A stretch of 40,989 bases of DNA, from assembly GCA_902364065.1 (NCBI GenBank), contig CABJCJ010000025.1, positions 1-40,989 on the forward strand, in the 5' to 3' direction. Below the pieces are notes generated by a model, which saw only the letters and a program-made list of their open reading frames with translations, was not told where the DNA came from and made no database searches. The stretch is from Veillonellaceae bacterium SB90 (GTDB lineage: Bacteria > Bacillota > Negativicutes > Selenomonadales > Selenomonadaceae). Positions 33,940 through 40,989 of the stretch are shown in pieces. The first letter of the stretch is position 1. Each line of letters starts with the position of its first letter. The position numbers and the translations under genes are program-made.

Positions 33940-33960
33940 ACGAATCCTCCTCTACGCTGC

Positions 33961-35421
33961 TTACGATTCATGAACATCCGGCAAGAGCTCCGTCGTTTCT
34001 TCCTGCGGCGGGCACAACTTCGAAACGACCAGGAAGGAGAGCAGCGCTGCCAGCAGGCCAGGAATAATCGGCTGGCTGACATGGATGCCGAAAAGAGAAC
34101 CGCCGGCAAGATTCTGGACGTAAATAACCACGATTGTGCCAACCAGCAGCGAGGCCAGCGTCCCTGCCGTCGAAGCGCCCTTCCAGTAATGCCCCAGCAC
34201 ATACGGGAAGAAGGCTCCGGCTGCGCGGAACGTGAACGAGAACATCAGGATGGTGATGATGCTCGACGTGTTGAAGAGGGCGACGCCAAGCGACAAGAGC
34301 CCGCAGAGCACCATGACCGTGCGTGCCATCTTCATGACCATCTCATCCGTGGCTTCCGGATTGATGTATTCGCGATAGATATCATTGGCGAAGATAGAAC
34401 CTGCACCTAAAAGATCAGAACTTGCGCTGGACATCGTAGCAGAGATGACACCGGCAAACAGGATGCCGCAGATCAACGGCGGCATCGCATGGACGGCAAG
34501 GACCGGCAGTGCATAACGGGAACCGACGCTCTGGAACTGAGCTGGGTCAAAGATTCCCATGTTGACCAGCGCGAGAACGGTCACACCAAGGATGGCAGGG
34601 ATAAAACCGTAGACAAAGTTGATAAGGGCAGCTGCGATGGAGCCCTGCTGTGCCGCCTTGCCGTCACGTGCGGCATAGTAGCGCGATACGGCTTCCTGTC
34701 CAACCGTGAACGTGGCAATGTACATGATGGTGAGACCGATGACATCGACGACGCTGTATCCCTCGAAAAGATTGAACGTCTCGGGCGGGACATTGGCCAC
34801 GACATTATTCCAGCCGCCAGCAAGATTAAACGCAAACGGGATGGCAATCGCCATGCCGAAGACGATAAAGAACACCTGGATGAAATCGGTCAGCGTAACG
34901 CTCCACAAGCCGCCCATGACCGAATAAAGCGTTACGATGCCGCAGATGAGAATCACGGCCATGTTGAAGCTGATGCCCAGCATCGTCGAAAGGATAACGG
35001 ACGAGGCGATCATCTGACCGGCCGTCAGGCCAATAAGAGGCAGGAGCATGATGACAGCCGTTATGAGGCCGGAAAGCCGGCCGTAACGGCGGCGGAAATA
35101 CTCCGGCACCGTCTTGACCTTGGCATCACGGAATTTTGGCGCCAGGAACGTCAAGATCACGAAGGCAAAGCCCATGGCAATGACGTACCAGGCTGAACTG
35201 ATGCCGTATTTGCCCATGCCCTGCTGCACAACACCCAGTGAGCTGCCGCCGCCAATCTCCGTGGCGGCCAATGTGCCGGCCATGAGGATCGGGCCCAGGC
35301 GGCGTCCCGCCACCATGAAATCCTTGTTGCTTGAAATCTTGTTCTTGGCATACCAGCCAACGAAAAGCATGATGCCCATGTAGGCAATCACGACTGCAAT
35401 GACAATCCATGAAACCGTCAT
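33961..35421 (-). CDS. Sodium:solute symporter (SSS family)
   Basis: An inner-membrane transporter of 486 residues with about 13 hydrophobic helices. Family features include the early MGIMLFVGWYAKNKI, the SSS-type DFMVAGRRLGPILMAGTLAA and TEIGGGSSLG, VPEYFRRRYGRLSG in the loop, and ATMSSASSDLLGAGSIFANDI near residue 320. SSS proteins import sugars, amino acids, pantothenate and other solutes with sodium. The position between the YgeY-like hydrolase and a D-aminoacylase-like enzyme suggests uptake of an amino-acid derivative feeding DpaL. AAGGAGGGAG lies before the ATG. A terminator-like hairpin at 35440-35488 precedes the gene, so its expression relative to the upstream genes may be lowered. 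Confidence 0.9.
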   Translation of the reverse strand: MTVSWIVIAVVIAYMGIMLFVGWYAKNKISSNKDFMVAGRRLGPILMAGTLAATEIGGGSSLGVVQQGMGKYGISSAWYVIAMGFAFVILTFLAPKFRDAKVKTVPEYFRRRYGRLSGLITAVIMLLPLIGLTAGQMIASSVILSTMLGISFNMAVILICGIVTLYSVMGGLWSVTLTDFIQVFFIVFGMAIAIPFAFNLAGGWNNVVANVPPETFNLFEGYSVVDVIGLTIMYIATFTVGQEAVSRYYAARDGKAAQQGSIAAALINFVYGFIPAILGVTVLALVNMGIFDPAQFQSVGSRYALPVLAVHAMPPLICGILFAGVISATMSSASSDLLGAGSIFANDIYREYINPEATDEMVMKMARTVMVLCGLLSLGVALFNTSSIITILMFSFTFRAAGAFFPYVLGHYWKGASTAGTLASLLVGTIVVIYVQNLAGGSLFGIHVSQPIIPGLLAALLSFLVVSKLCPPQEETTELLPDVHES

Positions 35422-35439
35422 CGTAACTCCCTCCTTATT

Positions 35440-35488
35440 AAAAAAGGCGCTGCATACGAATCATCATGATCCGTATTGCAGCGCCTTT
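35440..35488 (-). terminator. Intra-locus terminator between ygeY and the symporter gene
   Basis: Stem AAAGGCGCTGCA-ACG / CGT-TGCAGCGCCTTT, loop of about 12 bases, followed on the minus strand by TTTTTTAAT and then the symporter RBS. It probably attenuates or ends transcripts from dpaL-ygeY. No separate promoter for the symporter is evident in the short gap. Confidence 0.75.
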
Positions 35489-35520
35489 GCTGTAAACTAT
35501 TTATTTTATAAAAGATAATT

Positions 35521-36702
35521 TTATGCCAGCAATGCTTTCATGACATCCTCATAGCATTGCGTTACCTTCAGCAGCTGATCCACTTCGATGTACTCATCAA
35601 TCGTATGGGCGAGATTCTCTCGCGATGGTCCCAGGCCGATGGTCTTGATGCCCGCTTCGCCAGCGTAATGGCTGCCATTCGTGCAGAAATTATACTGCGT
35701 GATTTCCGGAGTAAAGCCATCTGCCTGCAGTTTCTGTACGACCTTCTGCACAAACGGCGCCTCTTTGTCGTAAAGCCAGCCCGGGAAGAAACGCTTGCTG
35801 GTGATCTCATTTCCTGTCCAGCATGTTTCTTTGCCCACAGCGTACGAGATTTTATAGGAAGCTTCCGGGTCCTCCTGCATCAGCTTGTCCAAGGCTGCCT
35901 GCAGCGGTGCGAGTACCGATTCCGGTGTCTCTCCCGTCAGAAGACGGCGGTCATACGTTGCCCTGCAATACGCAGGGACGACGGACGCACCCGGATACGG
36001 CGATGATTTGATATCCGTGAGTTCCAGAATGCCATCTCCCAGTACCGGATGATGCGGCGCCTTCACCTGGCGAAGCGCTGCAATGGCTTTCGTGATTTTA
36101 TACACGGCGTTGATGCCTTTTTCCGGATTGGCGGAATGGCAGGGCTTGCCGAAGGATTCCAGGACAATCTCAGCTCGGCCCCTCTGACCGACTTTGACAT
36201 TGAGGCCCGAGGCTTCGCCGATGACGACGATATCCGGATGAACCTGCTGGCTGATGGCCCGGGAGGCAACGCCCTCAAAGCATTCTTCGTGCACGACACC
36301 GGCCACATAGATTTCACCGGCAAAATCCCGCTTGTTGTCCTTGGCAAAGAAACCTGCCGCTGAAACCATGGCGGCCAGAGCACCCTTCATATCCGATGTG
36401 CCGCGTCCATAGATGCGGCCATCATGAATCTCTGCCTCGAAAGGCGGGTGCTGCCACGCCGATGGATCCGGCACCGGAACGGTATCCATATGGCCATCAA
36501 ACAGGAGTTTCGGCCCCGGGCGCCTGCCCTTAATGCAGCCGATCACATTGCCGTAATCATCTGCTGCCGCAGAATCAAAGCCATTCGCCTTCATGAAGGC
36601 CATGAGATGCTCGGCCACACCTTTTTCCTGACCGGAAAGGCTCGGGATACGAATCAGTTCCCGGCAAAATCCTATTACCTGTTCCTTGCGTTCCTGTTCC
36701 AT
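35521..36702 (-). CDS. ygeY: YgeY-type M20 metallohydrolase
   Basis: A protein of 393 residues of the M20 peptidase/deacylase family. The metal ligands are visible: LLFDGHMDTVP (H71, D73), GRGTSDMKGALAAMV (D104) and GVVHEECFEG with the catalytic and bridging glutamates (E139, E140), plus HSANPEKG in the dimerisation lid. The closest named relative I recognise is YgeY, which sits beside ygeX (diaminopropionate ammonia-lyase) in E. coli; the same adjacency here supports the name. The reaction is not established; probably it releases an amino acid from a conjugate. The ATG at 36700-36702 with GGAAGGG seven bases upstream is preferred over a longer frame that would overlap dpaL. Confidence 0.85.
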   Translation of the reverse strand: MEQERKEQVIGFCRELIRIPSLSGQEKGVAEHLMAFMKANGFDSAAADDYGNVIGCIKGRRPGPKLLFDGHMDTVPVPDPSAWQHPPFEAEIHDGRIYGRGTSDMKGALAAMVSAAGFFAKDNKRDFAGEIYVAGVVHEECFEGVASRAISQQVHPDIVVIGEASGLNVKVGQRGRAEIVLESFGKPCHSANPEKGINAVYKITKAIAALRQVKAPHHPVLGDGILELTDIKSSPYPGASVVPAYCRATYDRRLLTGETPESVLAPLQAALDKLMQEDPEASYKISYAVGKETCWTGNEITSKRFFPGWLYDKEAPFVQKVVQKLQADGFTPEITQYNFCTNGSHYAGEAGIKTIGLGPSRENLAHTIDEYIEVDQLLKVTQCYEDVMKALLA

Positions 36703-36718
36703 ATTTGCCCTTCCTTTC

Positions 36719-37909
36719 TCAAAGGCTGGCGTGCTCGCCATCCCAGACCACACGACGATAATTCAGGATATCCGTCGCTCCCTCCGTACTGAAACAGAGG
36801 ATGACAGAATCACGATCCAGATGGAGCTTTTCTTTCAGTTTCTCATACTGCTCATTCATCAGCAGAGAAACAGCCGCGCCGCTCGTGACCGCACCGCTTT
36901 CTCCCGAGATGACACGAGGATCATCACCGGCAGGAGCTCCGAGAATCCGCATGCCTTTGGCAGCAATGTTGTCATCACAATGCAGTGCATAGTCGGCTAC
37001 TCCGGCCAGTACATCCCAGCCAAGGCGGCAGGGTTCCCCACAGGCAAGGCCTGCCATCATTGTCGGCATATCGCCCGTCACAGAATGAAGCCTGCCATCT
37101 GCGGCCTGTGCCGTGCGAAAGATGCAATCCGCCTGATCCGGTTCCACGATGACGATGACGGGTTTCTCTTCTCCGGGGTAAACATTGGCAAAGAATCCGC
37201 TTACGGCAGATGCCATGGAACCAACACCCGCCTGCAGGAAAATATGGGTCGGCCTTTCCGGAAGCTGCTCATAAGCTTCCAGGGCCATTGTGCCATATCC
37301 CTGGATGATCCAGCGGGGAATATCCTCATAGCCATCCCAGGAGGTATCCTGCACGAGGACCCAGCCTTTCTCCCTGGCCGCCTGCGCCGCCTTGCGCACG
37401 GCATCATCATAATTGAGGTCCGTGATGGAGGCCTCCGCCCCTTCTTTCCGGATATTCTCCAGACGTTCCGGACTCGTCCCTTTCGGCATGTAGACGACCG
37501 CATGCTGCTTTAACTGATGGGCCGTCCAGGCAACGCCCCGGCCATGATTGCCATCCGTTGCCGTAACGAACGTAATCTCTCCCAATTGACGGTGGATCTC
37601 ATCGGAAATCATGCGCTCATATGGCAAGTCTTTCAGAGGAATACCCAATTTCTTTGCCAGATAATTGCCGATGGCATAACTGCCGCCCAGTACCTTAAAA
37701 GCATTCAAGCCAAAGCGATACGACTCATCCTTCACCAAGAATTTCCGGATGCCCATGAGCCCGGCCAGATTCTTTAAGTCACACAGCGGAGTCTGCCGAT
37801 ACATGGGGAACGACGCATGGAACTGCCGTACCTCCTGTATCGTTTGTTCATTCAGCCACTCCGGAGCCTGCCAGCCATCCGGCCTGCGAGGGAAAGCTGC
37901 TGCTTGCAT
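36719..37909 (-). CDS. dpaL: 2,3-diaminopropionate ammonia-lyase
   Basis: A PLP enzyme of 396 residues that splits 2,3-diaminopropionate to pyruvate and two ammonia. Seen: the PLP lysine in GLNAFKVLGGSYA (K72), the substrate loop TATDGNHGRGVAW, VYMPKGTSPERLENIRKEGA, the glycine-rich QAGVGSMASAVSGFF that holds the PLP phosphate, and SGESGAVTSGAAVSLLM near the C-terminus. The length matches E. coli YgeX/DpaL (about 398). AGGAGG lies eight bases before the ATG. The gene follows its likely regulator and starts the operon with the YgeY-like hydrolase 16 bases downstream. A terminator hairpin and a strong promoter lie immediately upstream. A serine/threonine dehydratase is the main alternative, but the motif set and neighbours favour DpaL. 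Confidence 0.93.
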   Translation of the reverse strand: MQAAAFPRRPDGWQAPEWLNEQTIQEVRQFHASFPMYRQTPLCDLKNLAGLMGIRKFLVKDESYRFGLNAFKVLGGSYAIGNYLAKKLGIPLKDLPYERMISDEIHRQLGEITFVTATDGNHGRGVAWTAHQLKQHAVVYMPKGTSPERLENIRKEGAEASITDLNYDDAVRKAAQAAREKGWVLVQDTSWDGYEDIPRWIIQGYGTMALEAYEQLPERPTHIFLQAGVGSMASAVSGFFANVYPGEEKPVIVIVEPDQADCIFRTAQAADGRLHSVTGDMPTMMAGLACGEPCRLGWDVLAGVADYALHCDDNIAAKGMRILGAPAGDDPRVISGESGAVTSGAAVSLLMNEQYEKLKEKLHLDRDSVILCFSTEGATDILNYRRVVWDGEHASL

Positions 37910-37923
37910 AGCATCATCCTCCT

Positions 37924-37958
37924 AAAAAAAAATAGACGCTGAGATTCATCTCTCAGCG
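37924..37958 (-). terminator. Terminator hairpin just upstream of dpaL (possible attenuator)
   Basis: Perfect stem CGCTGAGA/TCTCAGCG with a six-base loop; on the minus strand it is followed by TCTA and nine T residues, then the dpaL RBS. It lies downstream of the promoter at 37984-38012, so every transcript from that promoter must pass it. It may end regulator transcripts, attenuate dpaL, or both. The stem contains the same TGAGA/TCTCA words as the operator. Confidence 0.8.
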
Positions 37959-37976
37959 CCATTGCTTTTCTCTTTC

Positions 37977-38012
37977 TGAGATAAATATATCTCATTTTGA
38001 GAAATATGTCAA
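37977..38012 (-). promoter_or_regulatory. dpaL promoter with tandem TGAGA/TCTCA palindromes
   Basis: On the minus strand TTGACA (38007-38012), a 17-base spacer and TATATT (37984-37989), close to sigma-70 consensus. Overlapping it are TGAGATAAATATATCTCA (37977-37994) and TCTCATTTTGAGA (37990-38002), two palindromes sharing a half site. The likely binder is the adjacent Fis-type regulator. Sites over the -10 and spacer imply repression unless another site exists. Confidence 0.75.
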
Positions 38013-38027
38013 TCACAAAATACTCAT

Positions 38028-38657
38028 TTATAAATTGTATTCACGTATTTTTCGGTACAGTGTCGCCCGGCTGATCCCCAGAAGCGAGGCGGCCTTATCG
38101 GTCCGGTCTGTTTTACGGGCCTCATCTTTCACTTCTGCCAGGGCACGCCGTATCGTTTCCTTCTCCAGCGAAGCCAGATTCAGATTCGGCGCAGCCTTTA
38201 CGGATTGTTCCTCCTGCTCCACACAGCTCAGGTTGCTGACGATGAGCTCTGCCATCTTCGTGAGGAACTGGATCATCCATTCCTTATTCTGAAAGAAATG
38301 CTGCGACTGCTCGGGCGTAAAGCTCACCAGACCGATTGCCCCGACAGCCTTGCCGTGCAGGATGAGCGGTGCTGCCAGTTCCGTCTGTTCTGGACAATGC
38401 CGGTAATTCGGACAGGGCTCGCACAGGACATGAAAGCCCGGATGCTCGATCAGGATCAACTGCTTGGTTTCCATGACATGTTTGTAGACAAACCCCGCAT
38501 TCATCAGTTCACCGAACTGCGTATGATATTTACCCGTTCCCGCAATGCGGATAAAATTACAGTCTGCCACCTCGACTTCCAGACCAATCACATCCGCAAT
38601 GGCCTGCGCTGTTTTCTGCACCACAGGCTGAATCCTGCTCAACAAGCTGTCTTCCAT
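38028..38657 (-). CDS. Fis-type regulator lacking the sigma-54 AAA+ domain
   Basis: A protein of 209 residues. The N-terminal ~145 residues are a sensory domain with HVLCEPCPNYRHCPEQTELAAPLIL (C79, C82, C88) and GKAVGAIGLVSF, as seen in the input domain of several sigma-54 activators. Residues ~165-209 are a Fis-type helix-turn-helix (KETIRRALAEV, then TDKAASLLGISRATLYRKIR). The AAA+ ATPase that normally lies between these parts is absent; the linker is only about 20 residues. It therefore cannot act as a standard sigma-54 activator. The adjacent dpaL promoter is sigma-70-like with palindromes over it, which fits a simple repressor or activator. The cysteines could sense redox or an Fe-S cluster (inference). 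RBS is weak. Confidence 0.85.
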   Translation of the reverse strand: MEDSLLSRIQPVVQKTAQAIADVIGLEVEVADCNFIRIAGTGKYHTQFGELMNAGFVYKHVMETKQLILIEHPGFHVLCEPCPNYRHCPEQTELAAPLILHGKAVGAIGLVSFTPEQSQHFFQNKEWMIQFLTKMAELIVSNLSCVEQEEQSVKAAPNLNLASLEKETIRRALAEVKDEARKTDRTDKAASLLGISRATLYRKIREYNL

Positions 38658-38813
38658 ATCTTCTGCACCCCATTATATCGTTCTGATTCCCCGGACAAAT
38701 ATGTCAATCGTATCAATAGTATATCGTATATTTTAGCACAGAAGCAAAATCCCCGCCATCTGCCGCCTGCGGAAAGCAAGTGACAATCCCCGCAGACGAC
38801 GTGGCGCAGTGCG

Positions 38814-38842
38814 TTGCGCAACTTGGCCTTCTGCTGTAAAAT
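38814..38842 (+). promoter_or_regulatory. Promoter of the Rpn-like gene
   Basis: TTGCGC (38814-38819), a 17-base spacer and TAAAAT (38837-38842). This overlaps the upstream end of the longest reading frame, so translation must begin downstream. The gap 38658-38813 also holds the regulator's leader, with a TTGACA but no well-spaced -10. Confidence 0.55.
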
Positions 38843-38864
38843 AGAAACAAGAACAGAGAAAAGG

Positions 38865-39656
38865 ATGTGGTCGCGTGCAGGGACACCGGATGTCGGTACT
38901 ATCGTGGTTGAACCGGATGGTGGCAGTCCGCTGCGCATCCGGAATGAGCAGACGGAAGACAAGACACAGCATGAAGGCACGGTGTTCTACGATATCCGCT
39001 TTACGGCCCTGGCGCCACGGAGCGACAAGCCGATTGAGCTGATCATCAACATCGAAGCTCAAAATGACTTCCATCCAGGCTATCCCCTCCTGAAGCGTGC
39101 CATCTACTATTGCAGCCGGATGATTTCCAGCCAGTACGGCACAATCTTTACGAAGTCGCATTACGAGAAAATCCAAAAGGTCTACTCCATCTGGATCTGT
39201 ACCGAACCGACAAAGGAATGGGCTTACAGCATCACTCGCTACCGGATGATGGAAGAACACCTGGAGGGGCAGCCTCAGGCCTCACATGAGGATTATGACC
39301 TGCTGACACCAATTCTGGTATGCCTCGGCAAGAAACGATATACGGAACTCCATGGGCTCTTGAAAATGCTCAACATGGTGCTCTTGGATGATACCAAGCT
39401 CCAGGACAAGCTTCAGACACTGAAACAAGAATTTGACATCGAGATTACCCCACATCTCGAGAAAGGAGTGGCGAAAATGTGCAATCTGAGCGAAGGCATC
39501 GAAAGACGCGGCATCGAAAAAGGCAAGATGGAAGATATCTTGGAGATGCTGAAAGACAATCTGGCACTCTCTAAGATTGCCCTATACACGAAAATGTCAG
39601 CGGATATCATTCGAAAAGTGGCCAAAGACAACAATTTGCCAGTCCGAGAGGGTTAA
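38865..39656 (+). CDS. Rpn-family PD-(D/E)XK protein, N-terminally short
   Basis: A protein of 263 residues from the ATG at 38865. Core motifs are GTVFYDIRF (D43) and ELIINIEAQN (E64, Q66), the D...E-x-Q arrangement of the Rpn/PDDEXK_2 'transposase' family, whose members are Mg-dependent nucleases promoting recombination. The C-terminus has the family's charged helix (GIERRGIEKGKMEDILEMLKDN) followed by a small helix-turn-helix-like tail. Relatives carry roughly 40-60 more residues before the first motif. Those are missing here: the RBS AAAAGG touches the ATG and is better spaced for a GTG at 38875 in another frame, which suggests a small deletion. It may still make protein. It is followed at once by a terminator. 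Confidence 0.65.
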   Translation: MWSRAGTPDVGTIVVEPDGGSPLRIRNEQTEDKTQHEGTVFYDIRFTALAPRSDKPIELIINIEAQNDFHPGYPLLKRAIYYCSRMISSQYGTIFTKSHYEKIQKVYSIWICTEPTKEWAYSITRYRMMEEHLEGQPQASHEDYDLLTPILVCLGKKRYTELHGLLKMLNMVLLDDTKLQDKLQTLKQEFDIEITPHLEKGVAKMCNLSEGIERRGIEKGKMEDILEMLKDNLALSKIALYTKMSADIIRKVAKDNNLPVREG

Positions 39657-39663
39657 TCCTATC

Positions 39664-39697
39664 AAAAAAGCATGCCTGCGTGGGGGCATGCTTTTTT
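39664..39697. terminator. Bidirectional terminator after the Rpn-like gene
   Basis: Stem AAAAAAGCATGCC/GGCATGCTTTTTT with an eight-base loop; A- and T-tracts on both sides. It serves the convergent Rpn-like and metallophosphoesterase genes. Confidence 0.9.
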
Positions 39698-39701
39698 GTG
39701 A

Positions 39702-40604
39702 TCACAAAGTCATCTCGTGTTTATCCGCAAATCCGGCTACACGGAACCAACACAGCACCATATCGAATGAGAATGGACTGTTCTCACGTCTGACAGTCTC
39801 CGCCTGCTGCTCAGTGATGTGGCAGGGCTGGACGAAGCGCTTGTCTTCCCAGGGGAGCTGTACGGCGGTATAGATTGTTCTGCCCAGCCGCTGCTCGAAG
39901 TGCTCGCGCGTCATGGCCAGGAACAGGCAGTCCGCATGATAGTGGAAACAGGCGACATCGTCATTGCCGACAAAGTGCTCCGTCCCATCTGCCTCCCAGA
40001 AGCAAAGCGGCTTGGGCATGGCAGCCTTTGTGTTGCCGATGTAATCCCGCATCGTCGCTGCTCCGAGATATCCCTGATGCAGAGCATAGAGTTCCTTCTT
40101 CGACGGATTGCGTCCCCGCTTCACCCAGCTCTGCAGGACACCGACGGTCTTGTCATCGAGAGGCAGCGGCTTATAGCCCATGTGCTCCAGAGCCAATGGC
40201 CAATAGCGATGGAAGACATCCTCACTGTGCAAATCATGCTGATGACCGTGGATGTTGATGTCAGCCGTATGGCCATACTGCGGTGCATGTGAAAAAAGCA
40301 TGCGGATGCCCTGCAGCGTCATCGTCATCGAGTCAACGACAAGATCAAAGCCAGCCTCCATATAGTACGGCGTTGACTTCCTGTCATGATTGCCGCGCAC
40401 CAGGATCTTGCGGCCGGGCAGCTTCATGAAGCGCATAAGCTCTTCTTCATTCCACGCCACATCACCGAGATGAATCAGCGTGTCATTGCTCCTGACCATC
40501 TTGCGGCAGTTGTCCAGGATGAGGTTCGTGAACCTCGCCGGACGGCCGCAACTCTTCAGCATGTTCTGATGGCCCAAGTGCGTATCCGTAATCAAGTAAA
40601 GCAT
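39702..40604 (-). CDS. Calcineurin-like metallophosphoesterase with extra C-terminal domain
   Basis: A protein of 300 residues. Metal-site motifs in order are ITDTHLGH (D7, H9), LIHLGDVAW (D48), VRGNHDRK (71-74), LFSHAP and NIHGHQHD, which together define the calcineurin-like phosphoesterase fold in the first ~170 residues. The last ~130 residues (from about SWVKRGRNPSKKELYAL) form a separate part I do not recognise; it contains FVGNDDVACFHYHADCLFLAMTREHFEQ and ends with a short polar tail. The substrate could be a nucleotide or a phosphodiester. AAGGGG lies upstream of the ATG at suitable spacing. It is transcribed alone and ends at the bidirectional terminator. Confidence 0.88.
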   Translation of the reverse strand: MLYLITDTHLGHQNMLKSCGRPARFTNLILDNCRKMVRSNDTLIHLGDVAWNEEELMRFMKLPGRKILVRGNHDRKSTPYYMEAGFDLVVDSMTMTLQGIRMLFSHAPQYGHTADINIHGHQHDLHSEDVFHRYWPLALEHMGYKPLPLDDKTVGVLQSWVKRGRNPSKKELYALHQGYLGAATMRDYIGNTKAAMPKPLCFWEADGTEHFVGNDDVACFHYHADCLFLAMTREHFEQRLGRTIYTAVQLPWEDKRFVQPCHITEQQAETVRRENSPFSFDMVLCWFRVAGFADKHEMTL

Positions 40605-40989
40605 GGTTTATTTTCCCCTTTCCAGAACATGCCAATTTCACGATTGCATCTCAATGTCTCTTACCATCGCTTGGCAAAGCATCTCATCAGCTACTGCCAT
40701 AAATCGTCTCCATTTACCAGCATCAACTCCCTGCAGTACCTCAACTTCTCGGAAAAAACACCGGATAAAATAATAACAGAGAGTTGTGTTCTAATTCTTT
40801 GCCTGAATAAAGTTGCATCTCTTTCACCTCATATCCTTCCAAGTTGCCGATAAACATCAATAGCCCAGAACAATTTTTATTCTGAGCTATCATGATATTT
40901 ACATGTATTAGGAGGAATCTCTTAACAGGTTTCACCCCTTGAAGATCCTAACTCAAACTTCGCAGTTGCTAAACTACTAATTTATTCTT
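40605..40989. other. AT-rich tail without a recognisable gene
   Basis: No feature with good support is seen. The best minus-strand frame (40741-40935, 64 codons, MKPVKRFLLIHVN) has no convincing RBS or family match. The composition drops to island-like AT content near 40700. The segment carries one inverted motif copy (40951-40964) and may be the start of another foreign segment or IS remnant continuing past the window. Confidence 0.5.
40951..40964 (-). repeat. Inverted copy of the TGCGAAGTTTGAGT motif
   Basis: On the minus strand this reads TGCGAAGTTTGAGT, identical over 14 bases to 25-38 at the other end of the window, and in the opposite orientation. Flanks differ from the left copy. Confidence 0.6.

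Noticed and set aside
32014..34410. Plus-strand open frame of 798 codons
   Set aside because: It crosses the ICMT-like gene end, a terminator, and the antisense of the deacylase and symporter genes. No domain or RBS supports it.
1..40989. CRISPR arrays, tRNA and rRNA genes
   Set aside because: No regularly spaced direct repeats, cloverleaf-like sequences with T-loop consensus or rRNA-like stretches were seen on either strand.

Overview
The window appears to come from a Firmicute-type bacterium with an outer membrane, most likely Selenomonadaceae/Negativicutes (inference). Ribosome-binding sites (AGGAGG) and -35/-10 boxes are Firmicute-like, while an AsmA-like envelope protein suggests a diderm. 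By eye, about 1-14150 is AT-rich and most of 14170-38000 is clearly GC-rich. The left third is therefore an acquired island in a GC-rich chromosome. No tRNA, rRNA or CRISPR array was seen.

Region 1 (1-14150, all genes on the minus strand) is a defence island. Seven tightly packed genes run from 13871 down to 407: an unrecognised 589-residue protein, a PAPS-reductase-type Fe-S protein (BrxP-like), a giant P-loop ATPase (BrxC/PglY-like), a PglZ-domain protein, a short BrxL-like AAA+ ATPase, a 66-residue zinc-ribbon protein and an IscS/DndA-type cysteine desulfurase. BrxP-BrxC-PglZ-BrxL is the BREX type 4 core. The PAPS-reductase-type protein next to a desulfurase suggests sulfur chemistry on DNA instead of methylation; no methyltransferase is present. 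The operon sits inside the scar of a type III restriction-modification locus. The promoter and first ~20 codons of a mod-like gene remain on the right, and the last ~90 codons of a res-like gene remain on the left. A 34-bp inverted repeat (31/34 identical) lies just inside each scar, and an IS21-like end lies beside the desulfurase stop codon.

Region 2 (14160-25650) is ordinary chromosome: an MFS transporter, a LysR regulator, a DEDDh exonuclease, a CrcB/Fluc fluoride channel, a secreted GH84 beta-N-acetylglucosaminidase behind a palindromic operator, a zinc-ribbon/Sel1-repeat protein, an AsmA-like envelope protein and an EamA permease.

Region 3 (25670-31340) is a three-gene minus-strand operon of uncertain function: a superfamily 1 helicase with a RelE/ParE-like segment before the motor, a long coiled-coil protein, and a membrane-anchored SH3/PhnD-like protein. 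It is a second candidate for an undescribed system.

Region 4 (31686-38657) has an ICMT-like membrane methyltransferase, then a diaminopropionate catabolic locus: a Fis-type regulator without an AAA+ domain, dpaL (ygeX), a YgeY-type M20 hydrolase, a sodium:solute symporter and an N-acyl-D-amino-acid deacylase. A near-consensus promoter with tandem TGAGA/TCTCA palindromes and a terminator hairpin precede dpaL.

Region 5 (38800-40989) has an N-terminally short Rpn/PD-(D/E)XK protein, a metallophosphoesterase and an AT-rich tail without a recognisable gene. The tail carries an inverted copy of a 14-bp motif that is also present at the left edge.
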